From: JBBSEZ01 sp038239195
GTDB lineage: Bacteria; Planctomycetota; Planctomycetia; Gemmatales; Gemmataceae
Direction of reading: 5' to 3'
Assembly (NCBI GenBank): GCA_038239195.1
Contig: JBBSEZ010000151.1
Span: 1-20,737, forward strand
DNA: 20,737 nt
Shown piece by piece: positions 16,372 through 20,737 of this stretch. A program made the translations under genes and the position numbers. Position 1 is the first letter of the stretch; each line of letters begins with the position of its first letter. The notes beneath the pieces were generated by a model. The model searched no databases and was not told where the DNA came from. It saw only the letters and a program-made list of their open reading frames with translations.

Positions 16372-16400
16372 ACGGTAACCGCTCCCAGACGTCTTTGCAA
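16372..16400 (-). promoter_or_regulatory. Weak candidate promoter for the GTPase/GAP1 operon
   Basis: On the minus strand TTGCAA (16395-16400) is followed after 17 nt by TACCGT (16372-16377). The -35 resemblance is fair and the -10 is poor (3 of 6). It lies about 195 nt before the GTPase start, in the least GC-rich part of the gap. Promoter consensus in planctomycetes is poorly defined, so this is a pointer only. Confidence 0.2.
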
Positions 16401-16546
16401 GCGTTTGGACGTCGCCAGCTCGAGCCGAGGCACGGCGCGGTTCGCCGACGAGACTACGTTCGCGAGGGCCGAGATTTTCGAGAAATCGAGGTCCGTCCGC
16501 GGAGCGAGGCCCTTCGTCGTCGCCTGGTCAGAGGCTTGGTCCGGAC

Positions 16547-16572
16547 GCGGCCCCGCCGGCAGACGGGGCCGC
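16547..16572 (-). terminator. Hairpin after the kinase-WD40 gene
   Basis: Perfect 9-bp stem (GCGGCCCCG / CGGGGCCGC) with an 8-nt loop, starting 17 nt downstream of the stop at 16589. No T-run follows on the minus strand, so it is a terminator-like or RNA-stabilising hairpin, not a classic intrinsic terminator. It separates the right-hand genes from the GTPase operon. Confidence 0.5.
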
Positions 16573-16588
16573 CAGTCGGGCCGGCGGG

Positions 16589-19538
16589 TCAGTCGGCCAG
16601 GAGGCGGACTTTGGAGGGGTCGTTCTTCCACCCGTACCGCTTCTCCATCTGGGCCGGAGTGAGCACCTCGTCGCCCTCGTCGGTACGGACGACGTAGACG
16701 AGCTCACCGTCCTTCTCGTCGCCGATCACGCGGTAGTGGCCGTTGGCGGCGACGACCAGCATTCGGGCGTTGCGGAGGGGCAGCACGACGCTGTCGTGAG
16801 AGTCGGCTTCGACCCTGCCGACGGCGTCGGCCCCGCCGGGCAGTTGGAAGTTCACCCCGGCCCCGCCAACCGCCTGGGGCCACCGGCCCGGGCGCAAGAA
16901 GTAAGTGGGCGCGTTCCTCAATTGCTTGCGTTTCGGCGACGCCCAGTCGATCAGGACGAGCCCGCCCTCGCCGGAAGCGTACAGCCGCTTGCCGTCGCGC
17001 GACCACCCGAACGCATCTGCGACGCCCGGGAGCGGCACCTTCGCGCCCTTTTCCACGTCGAAGACGCCGGCCCCCGTGGCCAGGAACTTGCCGTCGGGCG
17101 ACCAGCCCAGGACCGGGTCTGCCCCCGGCAGGTGTTTGGCGACCGTGGCGGCCGGCATGTCCCGGACGGTCGTCCCGACCCGGTGGCCGGACAGGGCCAG
17201 CCGCTTGCCGTCCGGGGCCCAGGCGACACCAGGGAAGCGGGTGGCCTTGACGGCGTCGGCAACCTTTCGCGTCTTGCCGGTGGCCGCGTCGGTCAGCCAC
17301 AGGTCGTTGTCCAGGTGGCCTAGCAGGGCCCACGTTTTTCCGTCCGGCGAGCAGGCCCCGGCCCCGTACCCGGCCACCTTCGTGCTCTTCCCGGTCGCGA
17401 CGTCCACGACCGCGGACGGGAGGTTCCCACCCCGGTTGTCCGGCCACTCACCAGGCAGCAGGATGCTCTTGCCGTCCGGCGCCCAGACCGGCCCCCGCGC
17501 GAACGGGAGCGTCTTGACGTGCTCCCCGGTCGCGACCTTGAGCAGGTAGACGCCCCCCTCGTCCGCCCGGCCGACCGCCAGCGTCTTGCCGTCGGGGGAC
17601 AGGACGTTCCACGTGGCCGCCACCTGGCTGGGGGGGGGCGTACTGGGCCTGCGCGCGGAAGGCGTGCTTCACCTCGTTCGTCTTCGCGTCGCGGACCTGG
17701 ACCGCCCACTGGAGGGCCGTGTCGTTCGGGCCGCAGGCGTAGGTCCTCCCGTCGGGCGCCAGCCCCCAATAATTGTATCGCAGGGCGGGCGGGAGGTGCT
17801 TGCGGAGGACCTTCCCCGTCACCGCGTCCCAGACGATCCCGCCGGCCGTCAGTTCCTTGCCGCCCGCCCGCCATTCGAGCCGGCCGGCGACATGGCTCTG
17901 CTCGGTCCGGACCGGGTCGGACTTCTTCCGCTCCTTCCCCGATTTGGCGTCGAATAGTCGGACAGTGTAGGCCTGCCAGTTCCCGCCGAGGACGGCCAGG
18001 GTGTCGCCATCGGGCGAAAACGCCACCGCTTCCCCCGGACCAATGGCGAGCGGCTCGCCGGCCGACCGCAGGTCGATCAGTTTCCCGTCGTTCGTCGCCA
18101 GCCGGCGGCCGTCGGGGGAGAAGGCCAGGTCTGTGCCGACCGCCGCGACCAGTTCGACCTGCTTGAGCGCCTTCAGGTCGAAGATTCGGGTACCCAGGCC
18201 GGAGGCGACGGCCAGCCGGTCGCCCTTCGGGGTGAACGCCAGGGCGGTGGCCGGGTGGCTCGTCGTCCCCGGAAGGAGGTGCAGGAGGCCCCCGGTCCCC
18301 GCGTCCCACAATCGCACTCCGCCCCCGAGGGCGTCGGTCGCCGCGATCGTCTTGCCGTCTGGCGACCAGGACAGCAGGGCGACGCTGTTCTGCCGCTCGA
18401 ACACGCGGGCGCCTTGCAGCACGCGGACCAGCTTTCCCGTCGCCACCTCGCGCACCCGGATGATGGCGTCCGCGGTCAGGTACGCGAGGTGCTTGCCGTC
18501 GGGCGAATAGGCGACGTTCCAAACCGGGCCGCGGTGGTCGGCCGTCACCAGGTCCCAGCCGCGCACCCCCTTCATGCCCGGCGTCAGCTCCGGCCGCGAC
18601 ACGACCGACGCGAAGCGCAGGATCGGCTCGCCGACCTTGCCTTTTGCCCCCGCCGGCAGGGGCGCCATCTCTTTCGCGTTCGGATCACCGCCCTTCCCCG
18701 AGTTGCGGTTGACGATGAGGATAACAACGATCCCGAGCAGGGCCGCCCCGGCGAAGGCTGCCGCCGCCACCCGCCACGCCCGGCGCGGCTTGCGGCCGTC
18801 CGACTTCGTCGGGGCCGGCGTCGCCTCGACCTTCGGGCCGGCCGCCGGCGAGGCCAACTCCGCCGCCGCCGCCGCGGCCGACGATGGCCGGCCGGCCGGC
18901 TCCTTCGCCAGCAGCCGCATCGTCAGGTGGCTCAGTCCGAACGAGATGGTGGCGTCGAGGGCGTGCGGGGCCGGCGGGTGGTCCATCGCCACCGCCCGCA
19001 GGACGGCCAGCGTGTGCGGGCCGCGGAACGGGTGTTTCCCCGTGAGCATCTGATAGAGGACGCAGCCGAGGCCGAACAGGTCGCTGCGGGCGTCGGCCTT
19101 CTGCCCGGCGGCCCGTTCCGGGGCGATGTACGCCGGCGTTCCGACGAGGACGCTCGGCGACGACAGCCCGGGCTCGTCCGTGACACGGGCCAGGCCGAAG
19201 TCGAGCAGCTTGACGCGCCCCGTCTTCTCCTCAAGCCAGACGTTGGCCGGCTTGACGTCGCGGTGGATCAGCCCGCGTGCGTGGGCGGCCGACAGGCCCA
19301 GGGCGACCTCGCCGGCCACCCGCGCCGCCTCGGTCGGCGGCAGCTTGCCGTCGCGGAGGAGGCGGGCCTCCAGCGTCTCGCCGCGGAGCAGCGGCATGGC
19401 CAGGTAGGGCACGTCGCCGTGCTCGCCGACGTGGTAGACGGGGACGATCTCCAGGCGGCCCGGGTCGCGCTCGTCGGCCGGGACGCCGAGCAGGTCGTAG
19501 AAGGTGGCGGCGTCGGACGGGATGGCGAAGGCGGTCAT
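16589..19538 (-). pseudogene. Ser/Thr kinase-WD40 fusion, N-lobe missing and frameshifted
   Basis: With one base removed from the G9 run at 17630-17638 this reads as about 982 aa; as sequenced, the frame opened at 19538 (GGAG 7 nt upstream) ends at 17448 after out-of-frame residues, and the rest continues in the next frame to 16589. The kinase has HRDVKPAN (92-99), DFG (113-115), GTPAYIAPE (133-141) and the C-lobe. Before the beta-4 strand IVPVYHVGEH, which starts at residue 31, there are only 30 residues (FYDLLGVPADERDP...), so the Gly-rich loop, the ATP-binding Lys and helix C are absent. A membrane helix lies at about 255-276. From about residue 320 come some 13 WD40-like units with the SPDGK motif, seven before and six after the shift, suggesting two propellers. 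A normal Hanks kinase of this type would sense signals through the propeller. Here activity is doubtful. A sequencing error could explain the shift but not the missing lobe. Confidence 0.75.
17630..17638 (+). other. Homopolymer of nine G at the kinase-WD40 frameshift
   Basis: Read on the minus strand the tract is C9 inside codons for Tyr-Ala-Pro-Pro. Eight C would continue in frame as Ser-Gln-Val-Ala-Ala-Thr-Trp-Asn into the next WD40 unit; nine C shift the frame. This fits assembly error, phase variation or transcript slippage. Confidence 0.85.
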
Positions 19539-19572
19539 GGTCGTTCTCCGCGAGAGGTCGGGGGCACGTGGA

Positions 19573-20076
19573 TCAAGGCAACCCGAACGGCAGGCCGGGC
19601 GGGGCGCCCGGCGGCGGGAAGGGCGGGAGCCCGGGGGGGGCGCCGGCCGGCGTCAGACGCGTCACCCGCAGGGTGAAGACTGGCTGGTAAAACACCACCC
19701 CGCCGCCCGCCCGCTCGCGGCGGACGTGGTAAGTCACCTCCAGGTTCTTCTCCGGGATCGGGACGGCCTCGCCCGGCCGGGCGATCGCCTTCAGGTAGGG
19801 GCCCATCCCCGTCTCCAGGGCGACGGCCACGAGCGCCTGGGCGGTCATCGTCGGGAAATGCGGGAGCACGTCGTCGCCGTGCTTGGCCCCGCGGAGGCGA
19901 GCGTGCCGCTTGGCGTCGCTCCACTTGCCGCGGAAGGTGGCGACGGTGGTGGCCTTCGACCACGTGCCGTTCCGCGGGGCCGGCGGGCGCTTCGCGGGGC
20001 TGCCCAGGGCCGTCCCCGACAGAGCGACCAGGACCGCCGGGCCGAACAGGAGTCGGGACAGGAGGCGCTTCAACAT
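19573..20076 (-). CDS. Small secreted protein of unknown function (167 aa)
   Basis: I do not recognise the family. The ATG at 20076 is chosen because a clear signal peptide follows: basic LKRLLSRLL, then a hydrophobic core GPAVLVALSG, with a likely cut near TALG-SP (about residue 26). The mature part is about 140 residues, with an Arg/Lys/His-rich segment (FRGKWSDAKRHARLRGAKHG) and beta-type strands (NLEVTYHV, VVFYQPVFTLRV). It ends in a Pro/Gly tail in which GAPPGLP occurs twice. No cysteine is seen in the mature part. The ribosome site (GAGGG, about 9 nt upstream) is weak. It stops 34 bp before the kinase-WD40 start, so the two are probably co-transcribed. Confidence 0.72.
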   Translation of the reverse strand: MLKRLLSRLLFGPAVLVALSGTALGSPAKRPPAPRNGTWSKATTVATFRGKWSDAKRHARLRGAKHGDDVLPHFPTMTAQALVAVALETGMGPYLKAIARPGEAVPIPEKNLEVTYHVRRERAGGGVVFYQPVFTLRVTRLTPAGAPPGLPPFPPPGAPPGLPFGLP

Positions 20077-20106
20077 GGCGTCAACCCTCGCGTGAAGAGA
20101 AGATTC

Positions 20107-20132
20107 GGCCGACGGCCGCCCGGCCGACGGCC
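20107..20132 (+). repeat. Two direct copies of GGCCGACGGCC
   Basis: The 11-bp interrupted palindrome GGCCGACGGCC occurs at 20107-20117 and 20122-20132, and once inverted at 20703-20713. The second copy forms the core of the 20115-20139 hairpin. It could be a short dispersed GC-rich repeat or chance in high-GC DNA. Confidence 0.4.
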
Positions 20133-20139
20133 GGGCGGC
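20115..20139. terminator. Long GC hairpin between the small genes
   Basis: Perfect 11-bp inverted repeat (GCCGCCCGGCC / GGCCGGGCGGC) with a 3-nt loop GAC. It lies 23 nt after the stop of the 70-aa gene and 38 nt before the 167-aa gene, where a terminator or leader hairpin would sit. On the minus strand it is followed by a mildly T-rich stretch (TCTTCTCTT), not a pure T-run. Confidence 0.45.
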
Positions 20140-20162
20140 ACACCAGGGACGAGGCGGGACGG

Positions 20163-20375
20163 TCACAGATTACGGGGCGGGATGACGTAGCCGTTCCACT
20201 CTTGGAGGGTGAACCGGAACAGCCCGTTGTAGGAGGCCTGTAGCTTGTCCTGGTAAGCACACACCGCCCTCCGGAAGGCAGCTTGCTGACCTACGTAGCC
20301 GGTGAAATACCAGGTGTGCAGGAGGGTCGTTCGTCCCTGTGGGTTAATCCGCTGGTAGTAAATGGCGTAGGTCAT
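20163..20375 (-). CDS. Small hypothetical protein (70 aa), coupled to the upstream small gene
   Basis: The ATG at 20375 overlaps the TGA of the upstream 66-aa frame as ATGA, which suggests translational coupling. The product is rich in aromatic residues (MTYAIYYQRINPQG, LLHTWYFTGYVGQQ) with one Cys, and ends WNGYVIPPRNL. I recognise no family. The frame stays open upstream of this Met and still looks protein-like for about 12 residues (AGWSSFSQPYP), so it may really be the mature part of one secreted protein whose signal peptide is the 66-aa frame, split by a one-base deletion in the G-rich stretch at about 20405-20445. Confidence 0.5.
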   Translation of the reverse strand: MTYAIYYQRINPQGRTTLLHTWYFTGYVGQQAAFRRAVCAYQDKLQASYNGLFRFTLQEWNGYVIPPRNL

Positions 20376-20572
20376 GGGGTACGGCTGGGAGAACGAAGAC
20401 CAGCCGGCCTCGGCCCGGGGCGGGGCGGCGGGGCGGGGCCTGCCTCCGGGACGAGCAACGCGCACCCGGCCAGGAGGAGGAGAGCGACCGCCCGGGCACC
20501 CGGCAGCCTCGTCGCGCGGGCGATCAGGGCGAGGCAACAGGCGGCGGTGGCGAACAGCGACTTCAGAGACAT
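20372..20572 (-). CDS. Small membrane or signal-peptide protein (66 aa)
   Basis: The ATG at 20572 is preceded by a strong GGAGGAG 7 nt upstream, the best ribosome site in the right part of the window. Two hydrophobic stretches follow: LFATAACCLALIA (about 6-18) and VALLLLAGCALLV (about 29-41). The second contains a lipobox-like LAGC. The tail is Pro/Arg-rich low complexity, which is what a frame read beyond a frameshift would look like. It is either a two-helix membrane peptide or the signal region of the next gene. Confidence 0.45.
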   Translation of the reverse strand: MSLKSLFATAACCLALIARATRLPGARAVALLLLAGCALLVPEAGPAPPPRPGPRPAGLRSPSRTP

Positions 20573-20590
20573 CGGTTTGCTCCTCCGTGG

Positions 20591-20737
20591 CCGGACGGTT
20601 CCGCCGCGGCGGGCGCGACGGGGCTCGGGGCCGGCTTCCCGGGCCTTTTTCGGGGCACAACACGCTGCACTTCGGAGGAGGACCGCCGTAGATTGGCCAG
20701 GGGGCCGTCGGCCGGTCCGTCGCGTCGGTCGGGCCGG
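20591..20737. other. Right-edge region without a recognisable gene
   Basis: I find no gene on either strand. The stretch is upstream of the first small gene and would hold its promoter, but no clear boxes are visible. It contains one copy (inverted) of the GGCCGACGGCC motif at 20703-20713. Confidence 0.4.

Larger units (their letters stand above)
16177..16588. other. 412-bp intergenic region, likely control region of the GTPase/GAP1 operon
   Basis: No convincing gene. It holds a strong GC hairpin next to the kinase-WD40 stop (listed separately) and an AT-richer patch around 16360-16480 that stands out from the surrounding coding DNA. A short inverted repeat GATTT-TCGAG-AAATC is at 16473-16487. 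The 170 bp next to the GTPase start are Pro/Ala/Arg low-complexity when read in the GTPase frame and are taken as leader, not coding. Confidence 0.55.

Noticed and set aside
16344..16631. 95-codon minus-strand frame in the gap
   Set aside because: Its start lies inside the kinase-WD40 tail in another frame, the first third is Pro/Arg low complexity, and no domain is visible. The stretch from 16490 down looks slightly more protein-like, so a small gene cannot be fully excluded.
1..20737. CRISPR arrays, tRNA or rRNA genes, insertion sequences, attachment sites
   Set aside because: No regularly spaced direct repeats, no cloverleaf or rRNA core that I could see, no transposase or integrase, and no terminal inverted repeats.

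Overview
The window is about 20.7 kb of very GC-rich DNA. Every gene I accept lies on the minus strand, so the window reads right to left. Several things point to a planctomycete of the Gemmata type: the base composition, a Hanks-type kinase fused through a membrane helix to WD40 repeats, many large proteins of unusual architecture, and a GTPase/GTPase-associated-protein cluster. This is inference; there is no rRNA or taxonomic marker here.

Right part (20572 to 16589). Two tiny coupled genes come first (66 and 70 aa, with ATGA overlap). They are followed by a small secreted protein of unknown function (167 aa). Next is a Ser/Thr kinase-WD40 gene that looks broken in two ways: its kinase N-lobe is missing, and a run of nine G (17630-17638) throws the WD40 part out of frame. 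GC-rich hairpins lie at 20115-20139 and just after the kinase-WD40 stop (16547-16572). A 412-bp gap then separates this group from the next.

Left part (16176 to the left edge). Seven closely spaced genes read in one direction, with gaps of 10, 75, 58, 27, 22 and 102 bp, and look like one operon. In order they are: a membrane GTPase with a zinc ribbon (DO-GTPase type); a kinase-fold protein with a repeated helical tail; two tandem paralogues of GTPase-associated protein 1 (GAP1-B then GAP1-A); a small membrane/coiled-coil protein; a membrane-anchored protein I do not recognise; and a membrane-tethered protein with a YfaP/DUF2135-like domain and Ig-like repeats, cut by the window edge.

Working model (inference). 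The GTPase crosses the membrane, with coiled coils outside and its P-loop domain inside. The GAP1 proteins and the kinase would act on the cytoplasmic side, and the YfaP/Ig protein would sense or bind something outside. GTPase/GAP1 systems were predicted by comparative genomics (Kaur, Burroughs, Iyer and Aravind, eLife 2020) to be conflict or defence systems in multicellular and social bacteria. The new detail here is the internal history of the locus. GAP1-B has a duplicated roughly 390-residue helical module. GAP1-A carries instead a membrane/coiled-coil module, and the same module also occurs as the free-standing gene just downstream of GAP1-A.
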